Shown here one piece after another: positions 41,063 to 50,791 of a stretch of DNA of 64,000 bases (positions within the stretch are counted from its first letter, which is position 1; each line of letters begins with the position of its first letter). Source of the DNA: Lachnoclostridium edouardi (GTDB lineage Bacteria; Bacillota; Clostridia; Lachnospirales; Lachnospiraceae). The stretch is from positions 275,412-339,411 of the forward strand of contig NZ_OESQ01000001.1 of the NCBI RefSeq assembly GCF_900240245.1, in the 5' to 3' direction. A program made the translations under genes and the position numbers. The notes under the pieces were generated by a model. The model ran no database searches. It had not been told where the DNA came from and saw only the letters and a program-made list of their open reading frames with translations.

Positions 41063-43795
41063 TTACTTTGCGTCAAACCAGGAGTTTCCTGTTTTCGCTT
41101 CCACCTCTAAAGAAACCTTTAAGAAAGCCGCATGTTTCATTTTATCCTCCAGAATGTCTGTTACATCCTCTACCTCGTCCTTCCAGGCCTCAATTAGCAG
41201 CTCGTCGTGAACCTGAAGTACAATTCTGGACTTCATTCCTCTTTTTCTCAGCTCCTTGTCTACTCCAATCATGGCGATTTTCATAATGTCGGCGGCTGTT
41301 CCCTGAATAGGAGAATTCATTGCCACCCGTTCTCCAAAGGAGCGCTGCATAAAGTTGCCTGATTTTAGCTCCGGTATTGGCCGTCTTCTTCCAAACATTG
41401 TGGAAACATATCCCATTTCCTTGCCTTCCTCCACCAGCTTGTCTAAAAACGCTTTTACTCCCGGATATGTTTCAAAATATTTATTAATATATTCCAGTGC
41501 CTCTTTTCTGGAAATACTTAAATCCTCGCTTAATCCAAAGGCGCTGATCCCATATACAATTCCAAAGTTTACTGCCTTTGCGTTTCTTCTCTGAAGAGGC
41601 GTCACCTCCTCTAAAGGAATGTGAAATACCTGGGAGGCTGTTATGGCGTGAATATCCTGGGCAGACTGATAAGCCTCAATCAGTCTTTGATCTCCTGACA
41701 TGTGAGCCAGTATGCGCAGCTCAATCTGAGAGTAGTCTGCATCTACAAACACATACCCTTCTTCCGGCACAAAAACCTTTCTGATTTCTCTTCCCAGCTC
41801 CATTCTCACCGGAATATTCTGAAGATTTGGTTCTGTGCTGCTGATTCTGCCTGTGGCTGTAATTGTCTGGTTAAATTTTCCGTGAATTCTGTGATCCTCT
41901 CCAATATAAGCTGCCAGCCCTTCCGCGTAAGTGGAATTTAACTTTGTCAGCTGCCTATAATCCAGAATCATTTGCACCACCGGATAATCAGGGGCCAGCT
42001 TTTCTAATATATCTGCTGCTGTAGAATATCCTGTTTTTGTTTTTTTGCCGCCTTTTAATTCCATTTTTCCAAACAGAATTTCTCCCAGCTGTTTTGGAGA
42101 ATTAATGTTAAAGGTCTCCCCTGTTTCCTTATAAATTTCCTGCTCCAGCTTTTCTATGCCTACCTTCAGCCTGTCTCCGTACTCCCTAAGCTTATCCTTT
42201 TCCACCTTAATTCCGGCCTGCTCCATATGAAAAAGGCTGTAAATCAAAGGCATCTCAATATCCTTAAATAAAACATCCATCCCGGTTTCTTTTAATTTTT
42301 CCATTAAAGGTCCGGCTGATTTCCAGGCAGTGTATCCCATAAAGCCAAGACAAATGAAAGCCTTTTCCTCTCCTTTTGCCAGGCCGTCTCCCACTTTTAC
42401 TTTTCCCAGAAGATCTGCCTCTGAAGGCACTGTCATATTCAAGTAATCTCTGGCCAGATCATCATATTTATAAGAATCCTTTAAAGGATTTAAAACATAT
42501 CCGGCTACTCCTGCATCCCACACATTGTCTTTATATTCCAGTTTTAAAACAGGAAGCTGAGCTTTTAAATCCAAAGTCCAGAACTGCTTTTCTCCTGAAG
42601 CAGAAACCATACGATTCACCTGTTCTAAAAGCCAGGCAGAAGATATTTCCTGGGATACTAAAATGCAATAAATGTCTTTTTCACCTGTGCACAAAGCCAA
42701 GCCCACTACTTTATCCCCATCTTTCTCTTCTTCATCCAGAGAAATCTCCCCGTTTTCAGCTGCAAATAAAGACAGCTGTTCTCCCTGTCCTGCAGCAGCC
42801 AGGGCCTTGCCAAAAATCAGCTGAAATCCTGTGCATTTTGCCCTTTCTGCCTTTGAGAAGGCTTTTTCTGCCTCTTTCTTTCCAGATATATTTTTAAAAT
42901 ACTCTTCTACAGAGGACAGCTTTCTTTCATCTCCTCCAAATCTGGCCAGTATAGATTTAAACTCCAGACGCTTCATGTAATCATAAGCTTTTTCTGTGTA
43001 CAGATTGCCTATTTCCGCCTTCTCATAAGAAAAATCAATGGGGCAATCTAAGGCAATCTCAGCCAGTGTTTTACTCATCTGGGCCATATCATAATGCTCT
43101 CTTAACGCCTTCTGGGCCCTGGGCGGCTTGATCTCATCAATATGAGCGTAAGCGTTTTCAATACTTTTATATTCAGCAATTAAATTAGTAGCTGTTTTCT
43201 CTCCTATACTGGGCACTCCCGGAATATTGTCAGAGGTATCTCCCATTAAAGCTTTTACATCTATAAACTCTTTTGGAGTTACATGGTATTCGTTTTTTAC
43301 ATCTTCAGGATAATAATCCTTTACCTCTGTAGTTCCCCTGCTTGTCCTGGGAATGCGGATTTTAATTTTTTCATCAGACAGCTGCAGTAAATCTCTGTCC
43401 CCTGAAACAACAGATACCTCTATTCCTTCTCCCTGCATCCTTTTTGCCACTGTGCCCAGAATATCGTCAGCCTCATATCCTTCCATTGTTAAAATAGGGA
43501 CGTTCATGGCCTCCAATACTTCCTTCATCAAAGGCACCTGCTGCACCAGCTCCTCCGGCATAGGCTTTCTGGTGCCTTTGTAGGCCTGGTACATTTTATG
43601 ACGGAAAGTAGGCGCTTTTAAATCAAAGGCCACAGCCAAATGGTCCGCCTGCTCTTCGTCCAGGATTTTAAACATAATATTTAAAAATCCATACACTGCA
43701 TTTGTATGGATTCCTTCTGAATTAGTAAGATCCGGCACCCCGTAAAAGGCCCGGTTCAGTATGCTGTGCCCGTCAATTAAAACTAATTTGCTCAT
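41063..43795 (-). CDS. polA: DNA polymerase I
   Basis: Protein of 910 residues. The ATG at 43795 (MSKLVLIDGH) is preferred because the ATG two codons earlier directly abuts the GGAG. Domains: 5'-3' exonuclease (1-290, with SVVSGDRDLLQL and GDTSDNIPGVPSIGEKTA), a 3'-5' exonuclease-like domain lacking the clear DEDD acidic set and thus probably inactive in proofreading (about 300-510), and family A polymerase (YSQIELRILAHMSGDQRLIEAY, RRNAKAVNFGIVYGISAFGL, VHDELLIEAW). It fills gaps in lagging-strand synthesis and repair. Confidence 0.96.
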   Translation of the reverse strand: MSKLVLIDGHSILNRAFYGVPDLTNSEGIHTNAVYGFLNIMFKILDEEQADHLAVAFDLKAPTFRHKMYQAYKGTRKPMPEELVQQVPLMKEVLEAMNVPILTMEGYEADDILGTVAKRMQGEGIEVSVVSGDRDLLQLSDEKIKIRIPRTSRGTTEVKDYYPEDVKNEYHVTPKEFIDVKALMGDTSDNIPGVPSIGEKTATNLIAEYKSIENAYAHIDEIKPPRAQKALREHYDMAQMSKTLAEIALDCPIDFSYEKAEIGNLYTEKAYDYMKRLEFKSILARFGGDERKLSSVEEYFKNISGKKEAEKAFSKAERAKCTGFQLIFGKALAAAGQGEQLSLFAAENGEISLDEEEKDGDKVVGLALCTGEKDIYCILVSQEISSAWLLEQVNRMVSASGEKQFWTLDLKAQLPVLKLEYKDNVWDAGVAGYVLNPLKDSYKYDDLARDYLNMTVPSEADLLGKVKVGDGLAKGEEKAFICLGFMGYTAWKSAGPLMEKLKETGMDVLFKDIEMPLIYSLFHMEQAGIKVEKDKLREYGDRLKVGIEKLEQEIYKETGETFNINSPKQLGEILFGKMELKGGKKTKTGYSTAADILEKLAPDYPVVQMILDYRQLTKLNSTYAEGLAAYIGEDHRIHGKFNQTITATGRISSTEPNLQNIPVRMELGREIRKVFVPEEGYVFVDADYSQIELRILAHMSGDQRLIEAYQSAQDIHAITASQVFHIPLEEVTPLQRRNAKAVNFGIVYGISAFGLSEDLSISRKEALEYINKYFETYPGVKAFLDKLVEEGKEMGYVSTMFGRRRPIPELKSGNFMQRSFGERVAMNSPIQGTAADIMKIAMIGVDKELRKRGMKSRIVLQVHDELLIEAWKDEVEDVTDILEDKMKHAAFLKVSLEVEAKTGNSWFDAK

Positions 43796-43809
43796 TTTCA
43801 TCTCCTAAA

Positions 43810-44157
43810 CTAAAAAATTCCCGTCTGCCACCAAATCCTCAGCTGCAGCAAAAAAATTATAATTATTCCCATAGTGCTGAGAGTGGTCATCACATACCTG
43901 AAAATAGTCAGTATATGTACTTTTTTAATATGCTCTAAAGAGCTGTCAATATTCTGAAACAGCGCCTCTTTTATATTATAGGTTCCTTCATCATCATCCA
44001 GCCGGCGGATACCATAATCAACAGTAAAATAGATCTCCAGCTCTTCCATGCAGCTTTCACAGTGCAGCACGTGATTTAAAAAGCCTTCCATATCCTCGTC
44101 TTTTAATCTTTTGTTTATGTAGGGAAGGATCATCCCTTCCACCTCGTGACAGGTCAT
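43810..44157 (-). CDS. Zinc-finger (anti-sigma-like) membrane protein
   Basis: Protein of 115 residues; ATG at 44157 chosen for its GGAAGG ribosome binding site rather than the GTG three codons upstream. It has MTCHEVEGMILPYINKRL and HVLHCESCMEEL, the H/C-C-C arrangement of zf-HC2 anti-sigma domains, and one transmembrane helix near the C-terminus (about 88-107). No sigma factor is next to it; it lies 14 bp upstream of polA, and its target is unknown. Confidence 0.78.
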   Translation of the reverse strand: MTCHEVEGMILPYINKRLKDEDMEGFLNHVLHCESCMEELEIYFTVDYGIRRLDDDEGTYNIKEALFQNIDSSLEHIKKVHILTIFRYVMTTLSTMGIIIIFLLQLRIWWQTGIF

Positions 44158-44287
44158 ATTCTGCACCTTCCTTTTTTCAATAGTTCTATTGTAAGCACTG
44201 TAAAAAAAAATAGCAAGATGATTCTATTTTTATTTTTCATAATCCTTTATATGAAAGTCTTAACGCGGTTTCCGGTATAGCAAAAAA

Positions 44288-44338
44288 AGAGGGAATATAG
44301 TGAAATCATCTTACAGACAATCTCACGATATTCCCTCT
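44288..44338 (-). terminator. Terminator of tRNA-Leu
   Basis: AGAGGGAATATAGTGA (44288-44303) and TCACGATATTCCCTCT (44323-44338) form a 16-bp stem with one mismatch; on the minus strand TTTTTTT follows. It is 16 bp downstream of the tRNA. Confidence 0.85.
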
Positions 44339-44353
44339 GCCCCTGCCAAGGAG

Positions 44354-44436
44354 TGCCGGCCGCGGGACTTGAACCCGCACGATGTTGCCATCAATGGATT
44401 TTGAGTCCACCTCGTCTGCCATTCCGACAGGCCGGC
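44354..44436 (-). tRNA. tRNA-Leu (anticodon CAA)
   Basis: Acceptor stem GCCGGCC/GGCCGGC with discriminator A, D arm with TGGCAGACGAGG, anticodon loop CTCAAAA (anticodon CAA, reads TTG), a long class II variable arm TTGATGGCAACATCG, and the T arm GCGGGTTCAAGTCCCGC. All helices pair. CCA is not encoded. Confidence 0.97.
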
Positions 44437-44570
44437 TTACTGCTCAACGGAGACTATATTATCAAAAAAAAAGGAAAATTGCAACAGTTTTTTAAAATTT
44501 TTTCTTGCAAATTTCCATAATCCGCGGTATTCTACAACCAATTTCATTGTTAATAAGGAGATATTGATTT

Positions 44571-46328
44571 ATGAAACAATCAGAAGAACTGAGAACTATG
44601 CTTCGATCTATTGACCATAAAAGCTATCCTGCCTACAAATCCCTGGCCGGTGCATACCATTTTCCAGGGTATACTCTTTTTATTGACCATGTGCAGGGAG
44701 ATCCCTTTGCCTCCCCCTCCAGTTTAAGCGTAGAAATACCTGTTAAGGCGGCAGGCTTTCCTCTTTCCTTTTATTCCTCCCATGTGTGCAAAGCAGCCTT
44801 GGAGGACCATCTTACCAGAATCCTTTGGAAACAGTTTCAGGACTTTAATTTTAAGGCCAAAGGCTCAGGAAAAAGCGGCCTTCTTTCTGTCAGCAGATGC
44901 GGGCAGGAAATTTTAGAGCGCAGCGCATGTCAGATTTCTGACGCCTTTATTACAGCTCGTTTTCACGTAGGCTTTCCCGCCTTTGGAAGAACCATCTGCG
45001 CCGGGGAGCTGGAAAAGATTTTATTTGATTTTCTCCCGAAATGCGTAGAACAATCTTTTTTCTATCACCGGTTAAATAAAAAGGCAGTGGAGGACACTGT
45101 ATTTTTAGCTGAGGACCAGGAATTTATCAGAAATAAACTGAGGGAGGAGGGGCTTACTGCATTTATTGCCAACGGCTCTGTTCTCCCCAGAGAAAGCGGT
45201 GTGTCCGACAAGCCTATGAAAGGCTCTGTGCCTTTTATTTCTCCTAAATCCATGGAAAAAACATTTACTTTGCCTCATAAAGGCCCTATTACAGGCATGG
45301 CTGTTCCCCAGGGCATCACTTTAATTGTAGGAGGAGGCTATCACGGCAAATCCACCTTGCTGGAGGCTTTGCAAAATGGAGTGTACAACCATATTGCAGG
45401 CGACGGACGAGAATATGCCATTACAGACTGTACAGCCATTAAATTGCGGGCCGAGGACGGGCGCAGTATTAACAACGTAAATATTTCTCTGTTTATTAAT
45501 GATCTGCCAAATAAAAAGGACACTTCCAGATTTTCCACCTTAGACGCCAGCGGAAGCACCTCCCAGGCTGCAGGGATTGTGGAAGGCATTGAAGCAGAAA
45601 CAAAGCTGTTTCTCATAGACGAGGATACCTCCGCCACCAACTTTATGGTGCGGGACGAATTTATGCAGCAGGTAATCAGCAGAGACAAGGAGCCTATTAC
45701 TCCATTTTTAGAGAGAGCCAGGGATCTGTATTTACAGGCCGGTATTTCTACTATTCTGGTGGCAGGCAGCTCAGGCGCCTTTTTCCATATTGCAGATACT
45801 GTAATTCAAATGGACAGCTATAAACCTTTAGATATTACAGAACATGTAAAATCCATGTGCCAGGGCCGGACAGCCCCAAAAACCAGAGCTTCCCATTTTG
45901 AAGTTCCTATGTTTACCCGCACATTAAGCCCCGGTCCATCCAGGGGAAAAGAATCCTTTTCTCAAAAAGGCGAAAGGCGCCGGCCCTCCGGCGGTTTCAC
46001 CCGTCCAGGCAGAGAACATATGAAAATAAAAGCCTTTGGAAAAGACGGTTTTTCTCTGGATAAGGAAAATATTGACCTTCGGTATTTAGAGCAATTAAAT
46101 GATTCAGAACAAACTGCCGCTTTGGCTTATATTCTCAGATATGTATTAGAAAATTTAACAGACAGGCCTATGACCTTTCGCCAAATTGTTTCTGCCGTAA
46201 ATAAGGCCATAGAAAAAGACGGCTGGGCCGCCTTTACTTTTTCTTATGTTCCCTGCGGGCTGGCAAAGCCCAGGACACAGGAAATTTTTGCCTGCCTGAA
46301 CAGATACCGCGGAAGTATTACAAAATAA
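44571..46328 (+). CDS. ABC-class predicted ATPase
   Basis: Protein of 585 residues of the family of predicted ABC-class ATPases found in many Firmicutes. Walker A is VGGGYHGKSTLLEAL in the middle of the protein, the signature-like STLDASGSTSQAAGIVEGIE follows, and Walker B is KLFLIDEDTSATNFMVRD. No membrane segments are present. A linker at about 445-485 is rich in Pro, Arg and Ser (HFEVPMFTRTLSPGPSRGKE and RPSGGF), then a small helical C-terminal domain. Function is unknown; a nucleic-acid role is sometimes suspected. It stands alone on the plus strand. Confidence 0.85.
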   Translation: MKQSEELRTMLRSIDHKSYPAYKSLAGAYHFPGYTLFIDHVQGDPFASPSSLSVEIPVKAAGFPLSFYSSHVCKAALEDHLTRILWKQFQDFNFKAKGSGKSGLLSVSRCGQEILERSACQISDAFITARFHVGFPAFGRTICAGELEKILFDFLPKCVEQSFFYHRLNKKAVEDTVFLAEDQEFIRNKLREEGLTAFIANGSVLPRESGVSDKPMKGSVPFISPKSMEKTFTLPHKGPITGMAVPQGITLIVGGGYHGKSTLLEALQNGVYNHIAGDGREYAITDCTAIKLRAEDGRSINNVNISLFINDLPNKKDTSRFSTLDASGSTSQAAGIVEGIEAETKLFLIDEDTSATNFMVRDEFMQQVISRDKEPITPFLERARDLYLQAGISTILVAGSSGAFFHIADTVIQMDSYKPLDITEHVKSMCQGRTAPKTRASHFEVPMFTRTLSPGPSRGKESFSQKGERRRPSGGFTRPGREHMKIKAFGKDGFSLDKENIDLRYLEQLNDSEQTAALAYILRYVLENLTDRPMTFRQIVSAVNKAIEKDGWAAFTFSYVPCGLAKPRTQEIFACLNRYRGSITK

Positions 46329-46974
46329 TTTCCAGGCAGGTGCCTTTCAGCCTGGCCCTCCAGTCTGCCCCGTATACAGGTACAGACAGGCTGAGGCTGA
46401 GAGCTGCTCCCAAAATTACATCTACTGCGGAGTGCTGTTTAATAAACATGGTTGCCATGGATATTAACGCCGCCCAAATATATATTCCTGCCCTGAGCCC
46501 AGGGCAGGTTTTCATTTTTTTAGACCGGGCCGCTACAATAGCGGCAGATACAGAGGTAGATACGTGAATAGAAGGACACACATTAGAAGGGGTGTCCACA
46601 GACTGTAAAGCCATCACCATATTTCCAAATATGTTATTGTTAATACTGTCAGGTCTTAAATTCAGCCCGTTGGGAAATAAAATATATGCTATCAGGCAAA
46701 TGGTCATTCCTCCAAACATAATTAAACAAAGATTCTGAAAATCCTCCTTGCTGTTTAACAAGGTATAAAGAAAGGCGGCCGGAAGCAAAAGAAACCATGA
46801 AAAATACGGAATAATGAAATATTCAATAAACGGAATCATATCATCCAGTCTGCAGTGAACAATATATCTTGGCTGTATATACTGCTCTAAAAGATAAAAG
46901 GCCGTTAAAAAGGGAATCCAGTATAAAAGCAGCAGACAATGTCTGTTCTTCCTGCCCCAGTCTAATAGCTTCAT
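46318..46974 (-). CDS. PAP2 superfamily membrane phosphatase
   Basis: Protein of 218 residues with five to six membrane helices (for example HCLLLLYWIPFLTAFYLLEQY at the start). The catalytic PAP2 motif pieces are CPSIHVSTSVSAAIVAARS and KQHSAVDVILGAALS. Likely dephosphorylates a lipid pyrophosphate or phosphatidate in the membrane; the exact substrate is open. It ends 11 bp inside the ABC-ATPase gene, in the opposite direction. Confidence 0.85.
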   Translation of the reverse strand: MKLLDWGRKNRHCLLLLYWIPFLTAFYLLEQYIQPRYIVHCRLDDMIPFIEYFIIPYFSWFLLLPAAFLYTLLNSKEDFQNLCLIMFGGMTICLIAYILFPNGLNLRPDSINNNIFGNMVMALQSVDTPSNVCPSIHVSTSVSAAIVAARSKKMKTCPGLRAGIYIWAALISMATMFIKQHSAVDVILGAALSLSLSVPVYGADWRARLKGTCLEIIL

Positions 46975-47187
46975 TGTTTGTTCTCCTTTTTCTTCATTCT
47001 TTTATATTTAGCGTTTTTTATAATCAGCGTTATTGTACCTCGCAGGTCTAAAAAAGTCCACAAAATATGACAATATTTTCACTTTTACAAAAAACCAAAT
47101 ATTTCTTTAAATCTTCCATTTTCTGTTGTATCATTTCAGGGCAGATGGTAAAATAAGTATTATTAAACACAAAAGAAAGGAGTTTTT

Positions 47188-47988
47188 ATGAAACGAACTC
47201 TTATAATTCCAGCACTTGTTATTGCCAGCTCATGTATGCTTTGGGGCTGTAAATCCAAAAATAAAGTGGATATTTCCAGCGAACATACGACTGCTGCTGA
47301 AACTATGGCGCCTTCCACAACAGCCGCCACGGAAGCTCCTACTGAGGAGGAAGCTTCACAGGAAGCAGACAAAGGCTCTGATTCCTCTCAGTCAGGGATC
47401 GCCTCCAGCTTGGCTACTTACAAGGAGAACAGCGTTTCCATTGAATATCCCGTACTTTCTGGCAGCGGAGATATGACTGCAGTAAACGATCTATTAAAGA
47501 ATAATGCTCTCTCTGTAATTAAGGCATATGGAGCTGACGAGGCAAAGGATACTTTAAATATTAAGTGTAAGGTAATGTCAATAAGCAATCGTCGTCTTAC
47601 AGCTGTTTATACAGGAGATCTTTCGTCTTCCGGAGCTGCTCATCCTGTTTCTATCTACTATACAAATACAGTAGATCTGGACAAGGCTGAGGACGTAGGA
47701 CTTTCTACATATGCAGACCCATACACGATGGCCGGTTATGTAATGTCAGAGGACTGTAAATTTGCCGGTGTTGATTCTGAGTTGGAAGCGGCTTTAAAGG
47801 AATATAAAAACTCTCAGAGTATTGATTATTTCCACACTCTTTTTAAAGAGGCCGACTTCCCCTTAAAGGGCGATACTTTCCCAGAAGCTTTCAGCTACGA
47901 AAAACAGGGAGAAATCTATATCTCCTTCTCTGTGCCTCACGCGTTAGGCGATTATGCAGTAGTTGTTTTCTCACCAGATACAAAGTAA
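47188..47988 (+). CDS. Lipoprotein with DUF3298/DUF4163-like domain
   Basis: Protein of 266 residues. A type II signal peptide ends in a lipobox (SCMLWGC, C21), followed by a Thr/Ala/Glu/Ser-rich linker (about 30-75) and a C-terminal domain with repeated [14 protein letters not shown] and [16 protein letters not shown] segments like those of RsiV-type DUF3298 proteins. It is anchored to the outer face of the membrane; function unknown. Start has AAGGAG upstream. upp follows 37 bp later. Confidence 0.8.
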   Translation: MKRTLIIPALVIASSCMLWGCKSKNKVDISSEHTTAAETMAPSTTAATEAPTEEEASQEADKGSDSSQSGIASSLATYKENSVSIEYPVLSGSGDMTAVNDLLKNNALSVIKAYGADEAKDTLNIKCKVMSISNRRLTAVYTGDLSSSGAAHPVSIYYTNTVDLDKAEDVGLSTYADPYTMAGYVMSEDCKFAGVDSELEAALKEYKNSQSIDYFHTLFKEADFPLKGDTFPEAFSYEKQGEIYISFSVPHALGDYAVVVFSPDTK

Positions 47989-48025
47989 TTCATTAAAAAT
48001 ACAAAAGAAAGGATCTTTTATATTT

Positions 48026-48655
48026 ATGGATAACATAACAATTTTTCAGCATCCTCTGATTCAGCACAAGATTTCTATTCTCCGCAACAAAAACACAGGC
48101 ACCAACGAATTCCGGGCATTAATTGAAGAAATTGCAATGCTTATGGGATATGAGGCCCTGCGGGATCTTCCGCTTCAGCAGGTAGAGGTGGAAACTCCTA
48201 TTGAGACGTGTATGACGCCAATGATTGCAGGAAAAAAACTGGCTGTTGTGCCTATTCTCAGAGCTGGCCTTGGCATGGTAAACGGCATTTTGGCCCTTGT
48301 TCCTTCTGCTAAGGTTGGCCATATCGGCTTATACAGGGACGAGGTTACACACGAGCCTCACGAGTATTACTGTAAGCTTCCCAGCCCTATTGAGCTGAGA
48401 ACCATTGTAGTGACTGATCCCATGCTGGCCACAGGCGGCTCTGCTGTGGAGGCTGTAAACTTTATTAAAAAGCACGGCGGAAAACAGATTAAGTTTATGG
48501 CCATTATTGCCGCCCCAGAAGGCCTAAAGCGCCTTCACGAGGCACATCCTGATATTCAGATTTACATTGGACATCTGGACCGCTGTTTAAACGAAAACGC
48601 ATACATCTGCCCTGGTTTAGGAGACGCCGGGGACAGAATTTTCGGAACAAAATAA
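48026..48655 (+). CDS. upp: Uracil phosphoribosyltransferase
   Basis: Protein of 209 residues; the start [15 protein letters not shown] at 48026 matches the family (AGAAAGGA upstream), while the longer open frame begins inside the lipoprotein gene. It salvages uracil with PRPP to UMP. Conserved: [49 protein letters not shown] and the PRPP loop [18 protein letters not shown] terminator follows at 48687. Confidence 0.96.
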   Translation: MDNITIFQHPLIQHKISILRNKNTGTNEFRALIEEIAMLMGYEALRDLPLQQVEVETPIETCMTPMIAGKKLAVVPILRAGLGMVNGILALVPSAKVGHIGLYRDEVTHEPHEYYCKLPSPIELRTIVVTDPMLATGGSAVEAVNFIKKHGGKQIKFMAIIAAPEGLKRLHEAHPDIQIYIGHLDRCLNENAYICPGLGDAGDRIFGTK

Positions 48656-48686
48656 GTTGCTCACAAGCATTACTGCTTTTCCTTGC

Positions 48687-48724
48687 AAAAAAGGGCCTGG
48701 TGTAAAATGCATCAGACCCTTTTC
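48687..48724 (+). terminator. Terminator between upp and the NSS transporter
   Basis: AAAAAGGGCCTGGTG pairs with CATCAGACCCTTTT (G-T wobbles) around a short loop; T run on the plus strand and A run on the other side fit bidirectional use between convergent genes. Confidence 0.75.
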
Positions 48725-48769
48725 ATAATCTTTCTAAAATCTATTTTCTGAAAATTCAGTTTTAAACTA

Positions 48770-50101
48770 TTATCCGATTCCCTTATAAACTACGCTTAAA
48801 ATACAAACCAGCACAGTAAGAAATACATAAATATATTTTGCCGTAAAATCAAAAACTTTTCCCACCGGCTTTGGACGGCCGCTGTTGATTTCCCCATCAA
48901 TCTTTTCTGTTCCCAGCACCCAGTAAATCATTATAGCGCAAAGCACGGCGCCGAAGGGAACTACATAAATTGTAATAATGTCCATCCATTTTCCCATAAA
49001 CGGCTCGTATTCAATAAATACGCCTACTAACAGTACTGCTGCCGACACCAGGGCAACCGCTGTTTTTCTCTTCATGTTTAAATGAGTCTGAGCCGCCTCC
49101 GCACATACTTCAAACATATTTACCAGAGAGGTAATTCCCGCCAGCAATACAGAAACGAAAAATAATACGGCGATCCACCGTCCTCCCGGAATCTGGGCAA
49201 ACACTTTAGGCAGGGTAATAAACATTAAAGGCGGTCCGGAGGCCGGGTCCATCTGGAAGGCAAATACTGCAGGAATTATAGCAAGGCCTGCCAGCATAGC
49301 AGCAACTGTGTCCAAAAGGGCCGTAGTTACAGCGGCCTTCTGCACATCCTCTTTTTTATCCAGATAGCTTCCATAAATAATCATTCCCGAACCAGTAATG
49401 GACAGGGAAAAGAAAGCCTGTCCCATGGCCATAATCCAGGTTTCAGGGGAAAGCAGCTGCTTCCAATTAGGAATAAACAAATATTTATACCCTTCCAGGG
49501 CTCCCGGCAGGAAAAATACTCTCCCGGCAATCAGCACAAATAAAATGAAAAACAGGGGCATGAGAATGCTGTTGATTTTCTCAATTCCCTTAGTTACTCC
49601 GCCGGACAAAATCACCGCCGTCATTATAACTACTGCAATATGCCAAAACAAGCTTCCAAAATGGCCTGTTGACCGGGCAAAATATTCGTTGGCATCTGTT
49701 TTCAGCATAACGCCTGTAAGAGAACCAAAAATATATCTTAACACCCAGGCTACAATTACCGCGTATCCAATGGCAATTCCAAGGGAACCAATAAGGGGAA
49801 TGGCCCCTAAAAATCCTCCCCCTCTTTTTCCTCTTGTTTTCATTGCATAATCATAAGATCCAATGGGGCCTGTTCTGGTAAGCCGCCCAAAGGCAAATTC
49901 TCCAGAAAGCCCTACAATGCCAAATAGAATAATGAATCCAAAATATATAATCAGAAATGCAGCTCCGCCGTACTGGCCCACCCGGTAGGGAAACATCCAA
50001 ATGTTTCCCATTCCCACTGCAGACCCTACAGAAGCCAGCACAAAGCCTAATCTGGACGCAAACTGACCGTTTTTTCCAACTGGGTTTCTATGCTCTGTCA
50101 T
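48770..50101 (-). CDS. Sodium-dependent NSS family transporter
   Basis: Protein of 443 residues with 11 predicted membrane helices, typical of the short bacterial NSS (SNF) symporters. It begins with the family motif SRLGFVLASVGSAVGMGNIWMFPYRVGQYGG (unwound helix 1 with sodium sites) and has GIEKINSILMPLFFILF and AFFSLSITGSGMIIYGSYL. Likely imports an amino acid with Na+; the substrate is not predictable. It overlaps nothing and is followed downstream by the upp terminator. Confidence 0.9.
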   Translation of the reverse strand: MTEHRNPVGKNGQFASRLGFVLASVGSAVGMGNIWMFPYRVGQYGGAAFLIIYFGFIILFGIVGLSGEFAFGRLTRTGPIGSYDYAMKTRGKRGGGFLGAIPLIGSLGIAIGYAVIVAWVLRYIFGSLTGVMLKTDANEYFARSTGHFGSLFWHIAVVIMTAVILSGGVTKGIEKINSILMPLFFILFVLIAGRVFFLPGALEGYKYLFIPNWKQLLSPETWIMAMGQAFFSLSITGSGMIIYGSYLDKKEDVQKAAVTTALLDTVAAMLAGLAIIPAVFAFQMDPASGPPLMFITLPKVFAQIPGGRWIAVLFFVSVLLAGITSLVNMFEVCAEAAQTHLNMKRKTAVALVSAAVLLVGVFIEYEPFMGKWMDIITIYVVPFGAVLCAIMIYWVLGTEKIDGEINSGRPKPVGKVFDFTAKYIYVFLTVLVCILSVVYKGIG

Positions 50102-50113
50102 TTCTGTATCCTC

Positions 50114-50791
50114 TTATCTCTCTTCCTTTAATGCGATTTCGCCCTGGCATTTATAAATAGAATTTGCCTCTATACAGCCTCTGACGCAGGACAGAGGATA
50201 AACTGTAGATTTTTTTCCAATAACAGTGCCTGGATTTAAAACAGAGTTGCAGCCTACCTCTACTTCATCTCCGATCATAGCTCCAACCTTTTTTAAACCA
50301 GTTTCGATTTCTCCGTCTTCGCCGTGAATCATTACCAGCTGCTTATCAGATTTTACATTGGAGGTAATGGCGCCGGCTCCTAAATGAGCCTTGTATCCTA
50401 AAATAGAGTCGCCCACATAATTGTAATGAGGTACCTGAACCTTATCAAACAGAATTACATTTTTCAGCTCTGTAGAGTTGCCTACTACTACTCCGCCGCC
50501 GATAATTACATTTCCTCTGATATAAGCTCCGTGGCGGATTTCTGCGTCAGGACAAATAATGACAGGGCCCTTTACTCCCACTGTAGGAGGCATTTCCACA
50601 GACTTATGAATCCAAATATTTTTTCCATAGTGATTATATTCATCCCTTGGAAGAGTGGCCCCCAGCTCCATAATAATTTCCCCAATGTGAGGCAGCACTT
50701 CCCATGGATATGTGTATCTTTCCAGGTAGATGCAGCTGATAGATTTCTTTAAATCATATAAATCTGTAATTTTCATGTTGTCTTTTTTCAT
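50114..50791 (-). CDS. Left-handed beta-helix nucleotidyltransferase/acyltransferase-like protein
   Basis: Protein of 225 residues formed mainly of hexapeptide repeats (GPVIICPDAEIRHGAYIRGNVIIGGGVVVGNSTELKNVIL, and later VGAMIGDEVEVGCNSVLNPGTVIGKKSTVYPL), the fold of GlmU C-terminal domains. The N-terminal 60 residues lack a nucleotidyltransferase domain. Probably an acetyl- or acyltransferase or carrier protein; the substrate is unknown. Its start overlaps the topB stop by 4 bp. Confidence 0.8.
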   Translation of the reverse strand: MKKDNMKITDLYDLKKSISCIYLERYTYPWEVLPHIGEIIMELGATLPRDEYNHYGKNIWIHKSVEMPPTVGVKGPVIICPDAEIRHGAYIRGNVIIGGGVVVGNSTELKNVILFDKVQVPHYNYVGDSILGYKAHLGAGAITSNVKSDKQLVMIHGEDGEIETGLKKVGAMIGDEVEVGCNSVLNPGTVIGKKSTVYPLSCVRGCIEANSIYKCQGEIALKEER